NCBI GenBank assembly: GCA_015680685.1
Contig: MNCI01004036.1
Span: 382,908 to 446,907 of the forward strand
Reading direction: 5' to 3'
From: Gnetum montanum
Taxonomy: Eukaryota > Streptophyta > Gnetopsida > Gnetales > Gnetaceae
Length of the DNA: 64,000 nt
Every line of letters begins with the position of its first letter. The first letter of the stretch is position 1. This document shows, piece by piece, positions 1 through 11,999 of the stretch. The notes under the pieces are model-generated. The model saw only the letters and a list, made by a program, of their open reading frames with translations, had not been told where the DNA came from and ran no database searches. Made by a program: the position numbers and the translations under genes.

Positions 1-826
1 CAACACATACCATCTCTTCCCCACTAAAGGACTAAATAAGATATCAGCCTACATGGCCAAAGGAAGTGCAATCCTAATGGGCAAATACAATGCCAGCCTT
101 GCACAACTATACTTCATGGAGATTCAACAATGGGTTGAGAAAAGAAATATAGGGAAGCTAACACTTCCATTCCATTTCCTAATCAGGAAGCTATGCAAGT
201 AAGTCAAAATCCTCAGTTACACTAATGATGTTTCCAAGAGGGCCCAAAGTGAATCATTCTCTGAGTTGCTTAAACCAGAAACACTAAGAAAAGATCATGG
301 TAAAGAGCAAGAACAAGTACCAAATTGATAGCAAAAGCAGCAAGTCCCATTGCTACCGCCATAGGATTATAGATCCTTAATGAGACATCTGCAAAAGTTT
401 GCTAAAACTCTCAATTGGAAAAGTAGGGATGAATCCAACCTCTTCTGAGTCATTGATGTTATCGTTTAGCCCATAATTTTAGGTGATCCATCAAGGGGAT
501 AGATTTCCTTGTAATCAGAAGGAGAAGCCTAGTGGTCATAGCAAATCTCTAGGAATGTTACATTTTTCCAAGTGATGCCTGAAATTGGAGAAGGTTCCAT
601 ACTTGTGGTCATGTAGCCGTAAGATGCGGCAGGCATAACAGAAGTTATAACAAACTACATTAAAGAATCCTTTACTATGCCTGTTAGGCCCCCAATGGAC
701 TTCACTAGAACTACAGACACATAGATGTTAGTTGTAACCTTGATGACTCCTATGACTCATGAGGATGTACTTAACAAATTCCTACAAACTAGGTAGGTCA
801 TGGCAATCTTCTTTGACTTCCCTAGC
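1..826 (+). pseudogene. Degenerate coding remnant of an unidentified LTR element
   Basis: Frame 2 is open for 66 codons from base 2 to 199, with a protein-like composition (a FMEIQQWVEKRNIGKL segment). It then breaks up with several TAG/TGA stops. I do not recognise the family. The stretch ends directly at the LTR that starts at 827, so it is probably the 3' internal part of the element ending in that LTR, where Athila-like elements carry an extra ORF. That assignment is inferred from position, not homology. Confidence 0.35.
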
Positions 827-1507
827 TAATGAGCATCAAATTCTTGCATTGATGGGCCCCCGTTGACTCAGGCTCATTAATGGGGCCCTGTTTACATGGT
901 GTTGCCTCATTGATAGGGCCACATCAACATAGTCTTTGCTACATTGATGGGGCCTCATCAACACTACCCTAGAGTAAAAAATACAAATACAAGCTCCCAT
1001 CCATGTTTATGGGCATTCAAGTCATAATAGTAGCAAAGCTCTTGCCATTTTTTTATTCAAAAGTTAGAGTATTTTTCCCGAGTGCCTATAGTAGGCATCA
1101 TTAAGTGTATGAATCGTTATTCAAGCACTATTGTACCTAAACCATACCAATGTGTATGGCAATAAAGACGAGCTTCTTGATCAACCTTGTAGCATTCTGG
1201 ATAACTTAAATGTTTTATTTATGCATTCATTATTTTTATTAAATATTCAATTAATTAAGCTAAATTAGACTTTAACCAATTAAGCTAAATAGATTAAGTA
1301 CATAAGTATGACTGCTTTGAGCATAAACATGTATTCGCTTCGTAATCCCAGCAACATTATTGCTTGGTGTGCCCAGTAATGTAGCACTTTGTAACCCAGT
1401 GTAGATATGTGGGTTTAGGATGTGTATGCAAAGTGAGACCAAATTCTTATGTTAGGAATAGCTAGAGAATAATTAGTTAGTTAAATTAAATTAGTCATTA
1501 AATTACT

Positions 1508-1547
<40 letters not shown>

Positions 1548-1775
1548 TAAAACTATAAAACATAAAATGATAAAAATCATATGCCTTGGTTACAAACCAT
1601 ACCTTTGTACTTCACAAGTGTAATTGGGAAGAAAATGAATGACCTTAGGATAAAGTTCACTTCCTAGAAGACTAGTGCACCAAAAACTAGAGAGTCCACA
1701 GAATTTGATTGGATTGCTTGTGAATGCTTTGTGATTCGTATGGTTGGGCATAGGGGCACCCCTCACTGCTCATCA
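827..1775 (+). mobile_element. Gypsy LTR 1 (TTGATGGGGCC-type U3)
   Basis: The sequence aligns by eye along its length with the LTR at 2267-3195. It starts TAATGAG (TG decayed to TA) and ends CTCATCA at 1775. U3 (850-970) has repeated ATTGATGGGGCC/CATCAAC units. U5 has an AATAAAGACGAGC polyadenylation-like block near 1162. A (TC)n microsatellite of about 16 units lies at 1510-1542. Downstream bases resemble a heavily mutated tRNA-Asp primer site. No 5-bp duplication could be assigned. Confidence 0.75.
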
Positions 1776-2266
1776 TTAGTGATGTCATTATAGTTCAATC
1801 CAACCTCATAGCCACCAAAGGAAATCTAGTCATGGCAAAGACAAGGATAGAGCATGCAAAAGCAAAAGTACACTAATTGCAATAAGAGCTCATCGTCGTG
1901 AGGGCCAAAAGAAGGGATCCTTTCCAATTCATTGCACTTGACTAGTTGAAGTAGTTATTAACAGAGTAACTAGGCAAATTGATTAAGTAGAAATAAAGTG
2001 GCTAAACAAGAAAAGGAGAAGTGTTTTGGAATTCCTTAGTTGCTAAAGCACAAGTGTATGCTCATGCAAAGGCACTAACCATTGCTTAGGAGAAAAACAA
2101 GCAACTTGCTGCTGACAACGCAATGTTGACTACCATCAAGAAGCAAAAATAAATCTTGAAGGAGAGCATCCACTAGTTGAGGGAGCAACAAGTGAGGATC
2201 AACTAAGACATAAGCAGATTGGCCAACAAGAACTAAACCCTCTCAATGAAGGAGGTGAGCACTGTA
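1776..2266 (+). pseudogene. Coiled-coil-like coding remnant between two LTRs
   Basis: From about 2050 to 2260 the + strand reads as a Lys/Gln/Glu/Leu-rich, heptad-like peptide (for example EKNKQLAADNAMLTTIKKQ), broken by stops of the CAG/CAA-to-TAG/TAA kind. It runs into the start of the LTR at 2267. It could be the end of an accessory ORF or the gag of a small non-autonomous element bounded by the LTRs at 827 and 2267. I see no pol motifs, and the family is not recognised. Confidence 0.3.
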
Positions 2267-3195
2267 TGATGAGTTGTCATTGGTTGGCTATGTCGATGAG
2301 GCCTTGTCTATACAATCGACCGTGTTGACAAGGCCTCATCGATGCATCTTGCCTTGTGTTGACGAGGCCCTATTGACGTAGTGTCTATTCATCGCCTATA
2401 AATACACACCTACCAACCACATTTATGGAAATCTAGATTACAATAGCAGCGAAGCTCTTATATTTTTTCATTCAAAAGTTAGAATTTTTTTCCTCGAGTG
2501 TCCATAGCAGGAGTCGTTAAGTGTACAAATATTTATTCAATAATTTTTGTACCTGAGCATGAAAATGTGTGGTAATAAAGACGAGCTTTCTGATAAACCT
2601 TGTAGCACTTTGGATAGATTAGATATTTTATTTATGCATTCAATGTTTTCAATTATTTGTTAATTGTTCTCAATTATTTTGCAAATATTTTCTAGTAATT
2701 GAGTTAATGAGTTTATTAAGCTAGATAAATTAAATATATAAGTACAACCACTTCAAGCATAACATGTATTCACTTGGTAATCCTAGCAATGTTATTGCTT
2801 GGTATGCCCAGGAGTGTAGTGCTTGGTCACCTAATAGCAGATATATGTGGGTTTAGGACATGTACGAAAAGTGGGAATGGATACTTATGTTAGGATTAGT
2901 TAAATGCTAATAAATTAGTTAATTTAGATTAGTTAATCAAATTAATTTTATCCATATTTACGCACTAATCTATAAAACATAAAAAATGATAAAAATTGAA
3001 TGCCTCAATTACACTTAACCATACTAACAAACATCACAAATGTAATTGGGAAGACAATCACTGACCTTAAGGCTAGATTCACCTCCTAAAGAGATAGTGC
3101 ATTGGAAATGATGCAAACCATAAAATTTGACCAAATCACACATGAATGCTTTGTGATTCATATGGTTAGGTGTACGAGTACCTTGCCACTCATCA
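2267..3195 (+). mobile_element. 5' LTR of gypsy element A
   Basis: It starts TGATGAG and ends CACTCATCA. U3 holds alternating TTGACGAGGCC and GGCCTCATCGATG units at about 2300-2375. A TATA box (CCTATAAATA) follows at 2394-2404. An AATAAAGACGAGC block near 2573 is a likely poly(A) signal and is shared by all LTRs of the family. The PBS follows one base after the LTR. Confidence 0.85.
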
Positions 3196-3196
3196 T

Positions 3197-3214
3197 TGGC
3201 ATTGTTGTCAGGGA
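3197..3214 (+). other. Primer binding site of element A
   Basis: TGGCATTGTTGTCAGGGA lies one base after the LTR end. From memory of the plant tRNA-Asp 3' end, the expected site is TGGCGCCGTTGCCGGGGA. The copy differs at five positions, all transitions. The element F copy (63169) differs at only one. Confidence 0.75.
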
Positions 3215-3288
3215 ATTTTTTTTGTGGAACGTGTGCTATTTAGGTCTAAGTGAACATCACTAATATCGTTGTATGAACCTAAAGGTCC

Positions 3289-5700
3289 ATGTCATTCCCA
3301 CTATACATAAAAAATTCTAAAAATCACACTAACAATTTCATTTTGTTTTGCAAAATATCTTCTTCTTCTCGCAAGCTTGAAGATACTAAACCACTAGTCC
3401 CAAAAAAATACAAGATGGCATGCACTCATCCAGATGAGTTTGTGCTAAATTTCACCTTCATCCTACATCAAGATGAACAAATGCAATGGCTTGATATGGA
3501 GGGCAATGTCATCTTTCCCCCTGATAGATCTGTGCCCAGAATGCTATTTAAAACCCCTAAGAAGTTGGGTATAGTAGATCTTCATGAAGAATACGTTGTG
3601 AATGGATACAACACTAAGAACTACTATCCCACTGAGACACAACATAAGTGAGATAAACATCAGGAGAAACTATATGAAGCTACAAAGGGAAAACATTACA
3701 CTAACCCCTTGTTTCTACTAGATCAAGAGGATAATGAGGATCCTCCCTTTGAAGGTTCTCAACATGAAGATCCTCCACCCCTGCTACTAATGGCAATAGT
3801 ATGAACCTAACCCTACGATTGACTATTCATAAAATGGGGTTAGAAAAGAGTGATAGCCAAGGTATGGACTCAAGTAAACATTGCAACAATAAGGAATCTA
3901 AGGATGATGATCATAATAAGCATAAGAGTGGTGGTGGACACAATGGTGGTGGTGGTGGTCCACCTTCCTCTTCATCCTCTTCATCCAATTCTAAACATTC
4001 TTCTTCATCTAATGGTTCTTATGGGAGTCACCATCGAAACAACTATGATGAAAGTGATCAACGAAATAACAATGACCATGAAGGCCATCAAACCAAAGGG
4101 GTGGTCGAAACCATCATCGACATCATCAATGTAGCAATGATGATGAACCTTTATTGGTGACTCATAGTATGCTTAACATTGTAGAGGCAGTAAAAATCCC
4201 AATTAGGCATATGAAGGATAGTCAAATCAAGTGCCTACATATGAACAATATCCCAAGATTTGAGGGGGGATACAATTCTGATCCATAGACACATCTACAA
4301 GCTTTTCAAGATGCCTATGCTTTATAGAACATAGAGAATGAATGGCAAAAAATCAAGCTTTTTCCAAGGACACTGATTAAGGAAGTTGAAAGTTGCTACT
4401 AGTCCTTAGAGTTGAAATCTATCCGCAGATGGAGTACCATGCTAGAAATATTCAATGATAAATACCAGACATACTCCAAAGTGTCTAACCTATGAAGGCA
4501 AATCCAAGGCTGGAAAAAAGAAGCACATGAACCCTTGGATGCTGCCATGAGCTGATACTATTTACTCCTACATTGATGCCCAGGCCATGATCACTCTCAA
4601 AGAAAACAACTTCACCACATCATAGATGGGCTCAGAGCAAAAACAAGAAGAACCCTTTGGGTGTATGCCCAAGGAAGATTATCTAAAATGAGAGCTCATT
4701 AGATCCAATAGTTAATTAAGTAGGTAGTAAAAGAAGAATGTGAGCTATGAAAAAGGGAAAGTGATAAATAATATAATAGGAACCCTTCCATTAGAAAACA
4801 AGAGGTCCAATTTTGTGACAAGGAGGAGTCACCACTTGATGAAGTGATGAACAGAAATACCTTGCCCATCCAAAAATCCATTTTTGATATTTCGGCCAAG
4901 GTTGACAAGTTATGGGACTCTTTGGATGAAAAGTTTCAAACCACTTTAAAGATTTCTAAAGAATCCAAAGAGCAAAATAGTGATTGTAATCATAAGAGGA
5001 AAAAAGAAGTTGAACACCCCTACTAAAGAGGTAAGGGCAAAGTTGTTGTAGTAGAGGAAGTTGTGGAGTTTGACTCTGATGATGAAAAAGAATGTGACAT
5101 CTATCAATATGAACATCCAAAGGGATGTTGCCCTGTGGTGTCACACTTACAAGATTCTATGGTGTACACATTGAATCCTCGCCTAGCACATAGGGAAGCT
5201 CCAAGATGATTGCCTTACCCTCAAAGTAGTCCAAGATAGTTCCACCAGCAACAATAAGCTTACTATCCAAGTGGAGCTCCTCTACAATCGTACAAATAAT
5301 ACCAATAGTGGTATCAACCATAATCATGTGGAATGCCATCACCAAGGTAGCAATACCCTTATAGGCAACTAGATCCATACAGGTACTATGTTCAACAACC
5401 TATCTTCCCTAGAATTTCTGTGAGTCATGCATCATTCCAGCATCACTATTACCCTCCAAAGTACCATTGAACACATTCACCATCTACTGAAGAGGAAAAC
5501 CCATATCTATATCCTTACCATCCTCCACATTCCTCTACACCTACACCTCCACCTTCAACTTAGTTACCTCCTGCTCCATCCATGTAGGGTGAAATTCCTC
5601 CACAACTGCAACAACGAAATGCTACAAGGGTCATACACTCAACCAGTTTTTCAACCAAGTGGTCCAGATAATCAATTAAGGAAATGAATTTTCTTCTAGC
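3289..5700 (+). pseudogene. gag: gag of gypsy element A, broken
   Basis: The N-terminal block (3412-3651) carries THPDEF...TFILHQDEQ and PPDRSVP, shared with elements C, E and F. After a stop at 3652 comes a Gly/Ser/His/Asn-rich linker (3801-4130). The capsid-like block (about 4150-4560) contains FPRTLIKE, SLELKSIRRWSTML and NDKYQTYSKVSNL. A Cys/His motif follows at 5093-5131, and a Pro/Tyr/Gln-rich tail leads into protease. Stops and frame changes are scattered throughout, mostly where the other copies read Trp or Gln. This was the nucleocapsid/capsid polyprotein of an Athila-like Ty3/gypsy element and is not functional. Confidence 0.8.
5093..5131 (+). other. Gag Cys/His motif, element A copy (one Cys lost)
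   Basis: Thirteen codons read CDIYQYEHPKGCC. Elements C and E read CEICQYDHPK followed by a residue and CC. In A the second cysteine is Tyr (TGT/TGC to TAT). Spacing C-x2-C-x3-H-x3-C-C resembles a zinc-binding knuckle. This is an inference from spacing only. Confidence 0.55.
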
Positions 5701-5799
5701 CCAGTAGTCCTCTCTAGTCCTCACAACCTATTTTGGTTGATCACCCTGCATCTCAAGAATCATTATCCTCTACATCAAATACCTTCGAGTGCCATTCAA

Positions 5800-6490
5800 A
5801 CCAACTGTCACCTAGGATCCACACTGTAATGCTAACTCATGTTGTTTATGACTGGATTAAGGTTAGCAATCTTCCTACAAAATGATCTAATCTAAGAAGT
5901 CCACTCATCTATCTACAAATTGCTATACAAGAGCCATGTAAGGCTCTTCTTAACTCTGGTTCTAGAGTTAACCTCATCTCCCATGATATGTATAAGGCCT
6001 GGAACCTACCACCTCTCAAGAAGAGCAACATTTGTTTAGAATTAGTAGATCAATCAATTATTGTCCCTTTGGAATTAGTAGAGGACATTGCAACCATAGT
6101 TTATGGGTGATCCTATCCTGCTAATTTTTTGGTAATCAAGGTGAACAATTGCAAAAGTGACTTCCCCATCATTATGGGAAGGGCTTTATTAACCACGATC
6201 AATGCCCAAATGGGAATAAGGGACCTATCCTTAGAAATATCCAAGGAAAATGAGCAAGGAAAAATAGAGAAAAAGCATATTCCATGCATCACATATAGTG
6301 ATAATGGGTGCCATTGCATGCAAAAGATTTGGTCCATCAAGAGCACACATATTAAGGCATGCAATCAATGTGCACAAGAAATTAATATTCAATGGTGTCT
6401 ATATGCTACAGCCACAAAGAAGGAGGGCACCCAGTGGCTGATAATTGATTCAGATAGTAGCATAATATACATGAAGCCAACTGAGAGTAT
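5800..6490 (+). pseudogene. Aspartic protease domain of element A, dead
   Basis: Retroviral-type aspartic protease that would process Gag-Pol. The active-site block around 5945-5990 reads ALLNSGSRVNLIS, whereas element C has ALLDSGSSVNLIS. The catalytic Asp has become Asn. Downstream FPIIMGRALL (about 6165) corresponds to the second conserved block of these proteases. The rest continues with the Gag-Pol linker seen in C and E. Stops at 6107 and elsewhere confirm decay. Confidence 0.75.
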
Positions 6491-6739
6491 AACATGGCAT
6501 ATGTTGAAGGCATGGACAAAATTGAACAAGTTCATTACCAACTCTCCAATGAAGATGATGATACCTATTGGGGAGAGTTGGAGATCCCTAATCACTTCAA
6601 GCAGGAGCCCTTAGAACTAAAAACTTTATCAGCTGGTATGGAGTATGTATTTTTGAAGAATGGTAAACTGGTCATCATTAATACCAAACTTGCTCCTAAA
6701 CAAAAAGAAAAGTTGTTGAAAGTAATGAATAAATGGTCA

Positions 6740-8111
6740 ATAGCCTTTTCTTGATCATATCTAGAGCTAACAGGAATTGATCCAAGGATATGCCAGCATC
6801 GCATCTACACTGACATGGCCATGAAGCCTAGAAGGTAGCTGCAGAGGCTATTGAATCCCAAATTAAAACAAATCTTCAAGGAGGAGATAAAGCAACTGCT
6901 CAAGGTAGGGTTCATCTATCCAATCACGAATAGTAAGTGGGTTAGCCCACTCATTATAGTACCAAAGAAGGATGGCAAATGATAGGTTTGCATCAACTTT
7001 AGGCTATTAAATATGGCAACATTTAAGGATCATTTTCCTTTACCATTTGTAGATCAAGTGTTAGATACCATACCTAGGCATTGTTATTATAGTTTCTTGG
7101 ATGGTTATAGTGGCTATAACCAAATCCAAATCATGCCAGAAGACCAGGCCAAAACAACGTTCACAAGTCCCTGGGGGACTTTTACATACTATAAGATGCC
7201 ATTTGGCCTATGCGATGCCCCCACAACATTTCAACACTTCGTCCTAAGTATCTTTCAACAAAAAATTGGTAGTGGTGTTGAAGTTCTCATGGATGACTTC
7301 TCCACCTATGAAGCTACATTCAAGCAAGCCTTGGATCGACTTGCTCAAGTACTAAAAAGATGTGTAGAGATAAACCTACGACTCAACTAGCAAAAGAGCC
7401 ATCTCATGGTCCATGAAGACATTATGCACGGGCACCAAATTTCGCAGAAAAGGATTAAGGTAGATCCTATAAAGATAAGGGTCATACAAGGAATAACACA
7501 CCAACCAGAGACTATTAAAGATGTTTGGTCACTCCTTGGACACATTGGTTACTATCGACGATTTATTGAGAATTTCTCTAAGATTGCAAAGCCATTGGTA
7601 GAACTTACCTTTCATTTGGACCAAGGTATGTGAACATGCATTCCAAAAATTAAAGTAGAAACTCATAGAAACACCAATCCTATGAGCACTAGATTGGTCC
7701 AAACCATTCCATATCATGACAGACGCATCTAACTATGCTTTGGAAGTGGTGCTCATGTAGTTGGACAATAAGAAACATCCATATTATAAACACTACATGA
7801 GTAAAAGCATTATGGGGACACAGTTGAATTACACCACCATGGAGAAAGAATTAATGCTAATGGTGTATGCACTAGAAAATTTTAGACATTATGTGCTAGG
7901 TTATAAGGTATTTGTACATACAAACCACAATGCAATTCACTTCCTTATGAATAAGCCAACAGTGAGCCCTCATGTTCTACAGTGGCTTGTAATCTTGCAG
8001 GAATTCGATCTTACTATGGTAGATCAAAAAGGGACTAAGAATGTGATCACTGACCACCTCTCTTGCTTAAGATGGGATAACAAAGAGGAGGAAAGCTTGC
8101 TCTCTGATTAG
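6740..8111 (+). pseudogene. pol: Reverse transcriptase-RNase H of element A, broken
   Basis: RT of Ty3/gypsy type. It opens with LTGIDPRICQHRI and VSPLIIVPKKDGK, then two stops where element C reads Trp-Arg. KDHFPLPFVDQ, FLDGYSGYNQI, MPFGLCDAPTTFQ and the catalytic box VLMDDF (about 7288-7305) follow. The connection domain carries SLLGHIGYYRRFIENFSK. RNase H follows: TDAS (about 7720), a disrupted stretch, then NYTTMEKELM and an HTNH that is HTDH in intact enzymes, so a catalytic Asp is lost. Stops at 6981-6986, 7388 and 7631 separate open segments. Synthesis of element cDNA was its former role. Confidence 0.9.
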
Positions 8112-9395
8112 TTTCCAAACGAACTCCTCTTTACTGGAGCAATAAATAAATAAATGCCTGAAAAAGCAATATGGCATAATGGCATCCTCACATATCTTCT
8201 TACTCAAGAGATGCCACAAGACTTGGATTTTAGGAAGAATCAATAATTTCTTCATCGAGTCAAATACTTCATGGAAATCAATGAACATCTTTATAAGGCA
8301 TGTGTCGACAGCTTGATCCATTGGTGTGTCCCTGACGAAAATCAACTACACGTTCTCTAGGATGCTCATGAAGGACCTTGTGAAGGCCATTATGTAGGAA
8401 GACACACAACCATAAAAATCCTAATGGCAAGATACTATTGAACCACAATCTTGAGGGATGCCCACCAGTTCATCAAGCCTTGTAAACATTGTCAACGTGA
8501 TAGGCGGATGACCACTCACATAGAAGGTCCTCAACAGTGGATTCAACCACTAGAACCTTTCAACATATGGAGCACTGACTTTATAGATCCCATCACACCC
8601 ATGTCTAACAAGAAAGTGTATATTATAGTATTAGTTGAATACTACATAAAATGGTTAGAAGCAGCAACCGTTATTAATTGTACATCATCCACTACTACCA
8701 AATTTATATAATAAAATATCGTGAATAGGTTTGGGGTGCCGCATTCACTAATTGTTGATAATGGAACTCATTGCACAGGTGCCACATTTAGAAAATTAAT
8801 GCAACGCTTGGGGGTAGAACATAAATTAACAACACCTTACCACCCCCAAGCCAATGGTCAAGCAAAGGTAACCAACCAAGAGATTACAAGAATACTAATG
8901 CAAACCATTAGCAAATATAGGAAGGACTAGAGCACAAAACTTAACAATGCTCTCTAGGCTTATCATTCAAATTGGAAACTTCCTATTAGATATTCTCCCT
9001 ATGAGTTAGTGTACAAAAAAATTCCAATGCTTCCAATTCAATCCGATCTCCATACACTCTCAACAGCCTATGATCTAAACCTTGACCTAATTTTTGCACA
9101 GAAGGAAAGATTGATCAATCTAAACATGCTAGATGAAAATCACTTAGTAGCCCTATCCTTGAATGAGGTGAATAAGGCATTCAGCAAGCAGTGTCATGAC
9201 CTTAGAATCAGGAAAGTAAAACTTCAACTTGGAGATAAGGTTTTTTACTGGAACCCCACACATGTACCCCAGAAGAAAAAATTCCAAGCATTATGGGAGG
9301 GACCTTATTTCATTGATCAAACCTTTCCCTCTGGGATCATGATAATTTGCAAATCTGATAGCCTAAATAAAAATCAGTTGGTCAATATCCCGTAA
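8112..9395 (+). pseudogene. Integrase of element A, broken
   Basis: Ty3/gypsy integrase. The zinc-binding H-H-C-C region is visible as HEGPCEGH and, after a stop, CKHCQRDR (about 8480). In the DDE core, the first Asp lies in IWSTDFIDP (about 8570) and the second in VDNGTHCTGATF (about 8755). At the third position the sequence is QAKVTNQE where element C has QVEVTNKE, so the catalytic Glu is Lys. The C-terminal part includes LGDKVFYWNPTHVPQ and LWEGPY. Stops occur at 8358, 8710 and 8928. The open frame ends at 9395 near the expected end of pol. Confidence 0.88.
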
Positions 9396-10640
9396 GTTAA
9401 ACCTTTCCTAAAACCAAAACAAGACAATGTAAATAACACCTCAATAGATGGACAACCACATTCTATTTTTTAGATCTCCTCCCTCTAGCTCAATTGTGGG
9501 GGAGATGGCCATCCGTGTTGGCCATTACCATGGCCTCTTAGTTTTTCTACCTTTTTGTTTTTTACATTTTTTATTTTACAAATTTTTTATTTTCAAATTT
9601 TTCTAATTTTATGCCATTTTTAGTACCGTTTAACTTTCTTGATTATTTTACACTTTTTTATATATTTTACTTTATTTTTTTTCCTTTTTTTAAAAGTGGT
9701 ATTCTCTCATTTTTGCTAATAAATTTTCTTTATTATCACAGGACACAATGTTGTTGTTACTGTTTACTAATGATGGTTTGTGCTTAATGTGTGATTGTCG
9801 ATGTCTGGTTTCTATTTTTGAATTCTGATGTCTTTGACATGGTTTATTTTTCATGGAACAAGTAGTGAGTCCACATCATCCGCCCATCCAATGAACTCTA
9901 TGGTTTTCCTTGTTATTGGAATTTGAAGTCCCTTCCATTAAAAGAAACTTTTAATTGACCAACAACCTAGGTGGTTATTTTGTGGAAGCACTCTTGTGTC
10001 TCAAGTGAGTGGGATTAGTCTTAGAGTAACAATGCAAAGTCATTGAAAGCGAATGGTTTTGCTCTAGACTAAGGATGAAACTTCTTGGGTCATTTTAACC
10101 ACAAATTTCACAAGGGACTTCTTATGACTTTAATTTGGAACTCCATTCCACCTTCTCTATCATCCATCCATGCTATCGTATTTCACCTCACTGTCAAGTT
10201 CTATGTTATGCTCTATGTCTTAGTCTAATGTGTCAAGATTCTTAAGTGGATTCTTTCGAGTTGGTCCTTAACTTGTCATGATCATTAAATCAACTATGGG
10301 GCCCACGAACCCCTTAGTTGAGGTTATGCAAGGTCAAAAAGGGCATGAACCTGCTATGGGGAGGACCCACTTGCATAGCTTTTGGCTTGATTAGTTAAGA
10401 TTACTTACCTTTAACATCGCTACAGTCCTATATTTCGTAGTTTCCATTGTGTAAACTGCTCATTACTCAATCTTTCATTGCATTCATCCATTAAATTAAA
10501 TTTTCTCCATTTTTTCAAATTTATGAACTTTGACACCCTCTTCTCATGATTTCATACTATTCTTGGTCTTCTAAGCTTTCATTTGACCCCAATTTCATCA
10601 AAAAATTCCTTGTATTTTAAAAGTTTGACCAAAGTCAATG
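9396..10640 (+). other. 3' spacer of element A
   Basis: Non-coding remnant homologous to the post-pol spacers of elements C (23188-25055, -) and E (42820-44680, +). It shares the GGGGGAGATGG tract at 9494-9508, a T-rich stretch (9530-9730), the GTGAGTCCAC block (about 9865) and GGGGAGGACCCACT (about 10360). No ORF survives. It stops around 10640, where TGATGGTCAATAGGTGCATC faintly resembles the start of the GAGGCC-type LTR. No further LTR sequence follows. Confidence 0.65.
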
Positions 10641-11045
10641 ATGGTCAATAGGTGCATCAATGAGGCCTCTTAAGGATTTTTCAAACATGCTCAAAATTAA
10701 CATCATTTTCATACAAAATATGGGTATGTCTTATATGTTTAATGTTATAAATCTTATGCATTACCATGGATTAGTAGATGGTGAGATCTTACAAGGTAGC
10801 ATCAATGAGTTGAAGGAGGCTCTTAACAAGTCCAAACCTTCAATGGAGAGGAAGGCAACCATACTCAAGAGGAGAGAAGCTTCCAATACTTGTGGAGAGA
10901 AGAGGCATGAGTACTTGATCTATTAGGAGGATTAAATTGTTGATGATGTTATATGGGTTTATGAGACCAAACTTGTTGAGTGGGAGATCACTTCTATCCC
11001 TACTCCCTTATTCACATGAGTTTACTTTTTGAAAGGTGGGAGTAC
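10641..11045 (+). pseudogene. Open remnant preceding the LTR-like stretch
   Basis: An 88-codon frame at 10660-10926 continues after a stop to about 11040 (VDDVIWVYETKLVEWEI), ending in the purine-rich GAAAGGTGGGAGTAC just before TGATGTAGG. I do not recognise it. Its position before a candidate polypurine tract suggests the 3' end of an internal region of another LTR element. Confidence 0.3.
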
Positions 11046-11810
11046 TGATGTAGGGATACCTCTTTCGAGCCATATTTTCATCCTTACAGGTGGTCATTTA
11101 TAGGTTTCAAGAAGTTGGAAAGATGTCTTGGTCAAGAGCTAGAATGCATAGGAGACGTCCCAATGGAAGAGGAGATATCTCGTCTTACTAGGAGATGTCT
11201 CTTCCCACAAACAAGAGATGTCTTTGCCTACAAGGAGACATCTCACTTCAAAATGAGACACCACCTAGAACTAAGAGATGTCTTGTTTGAGAGCCCACGA
11301 TGATAGTAAGACATCTTGCTAAGGTTGAAGATGTCCCGTATGACTAGGGAAAGTTTTGAGTTGGCAATTCTAAGTTTGGAAACAATCAAAAAAGATGAAA
11401 ACAAAATGGAAATAGTTGAGAATCTCCAAGTTGAGCATGGAGAAGGTTTCTTTAGGCTTCTTGCCTTGAATTTAATAAACATTATGTGTTTTCATGTTTT
11501 AGAGCATGAGATGTAATGAGAGGAGAGTTGGTTGATGCATGAGTTGGTGTGCATCTTTGCAGTCAACTGTGTGTTTGGCCATTGCATCTCTCAATGTGTG
11601 TGTTGTGTTTGAATCGTAGTCTTGTATGTGTGGGAGAGATCTCATTCAATTGTTCTTTGCATTAAGGATAATTGTTGTGTGGTTGTAGAGCCTCATGTTG
11701 TACAATATCATTGAGTATATTAGTATGTTGTTTGTAGATTGTGGAACGAATATACTAGGTATTAATTGAAGATAGCTAATTTTTTTCATTTTCTAGCAAA
11801 TTAAATTGTC
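11046..11810 (+). mobile_element. LTR-like stretch with GAGATGTCTC array
   Basis: It begins TGATGTAGGG after a purine-rich tract. It contains about ten copies of a GAGATGTCTC/GAGACATCTC-like motif between 11120 and 11340, and has an AATAAA at about 11470. The right boundary is unclear; TTTCTAGCA near 11800 is one candidate. It does not match the tRNA-Asp LTR family elsewhere in the window. A solo or truncated LTR of a second family is the likeliest reading. The ORFs at 11115 and 11316 are chance. Confidence 0.4.
11115..11345. repeat. GAGATGTCTC palindrome array
   Basis: Irregularly spaced (15-25 bp) copies of GGAGATGTCTC, AGAGATGTCTT, GGAGACATCTC, GGAGATATCTC and GGAGACGTCCC. Each is a palindrome or near-palindrome of the core AGATGTCT. 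Confidence 0.7.
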
Positions 11811-11999
11811 TTCTGGATTTGGTAAGTATTTGAAAATTTAAAGGAAAACGGATTGACCTGCTCCACCTCCCAAACTTTCAGAATAGTTGAATAAATTCAA
11901 CAATGAATATCACACCACTCTTCACAAATTTGAATGCGCATGGAGTCTCCACCATTGTTTTTAAGTTCCGGTAGAATTTCACCTCCAATTTTTGTGAAA
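11811..11999. other. No recognised feature
   Basis: AT-rich sequence between the LTR-like stretch and the gene remnant. No ORF, repeat or motif was recognised. Confidence 0.5.

Noticed and set aside
4699-5378. Several 60-73 codon frames on both strands
   Set aside because: Fragments and shadows of the broken gag of element A. Only the plus-strand segments that align with C and E are kept.
10639-10665. Start of the 3' LTR of element A
   Set aside because: Only about 30 bp resemble the LTR start, there is no polypurine tract before it, and no R-U5 follows.
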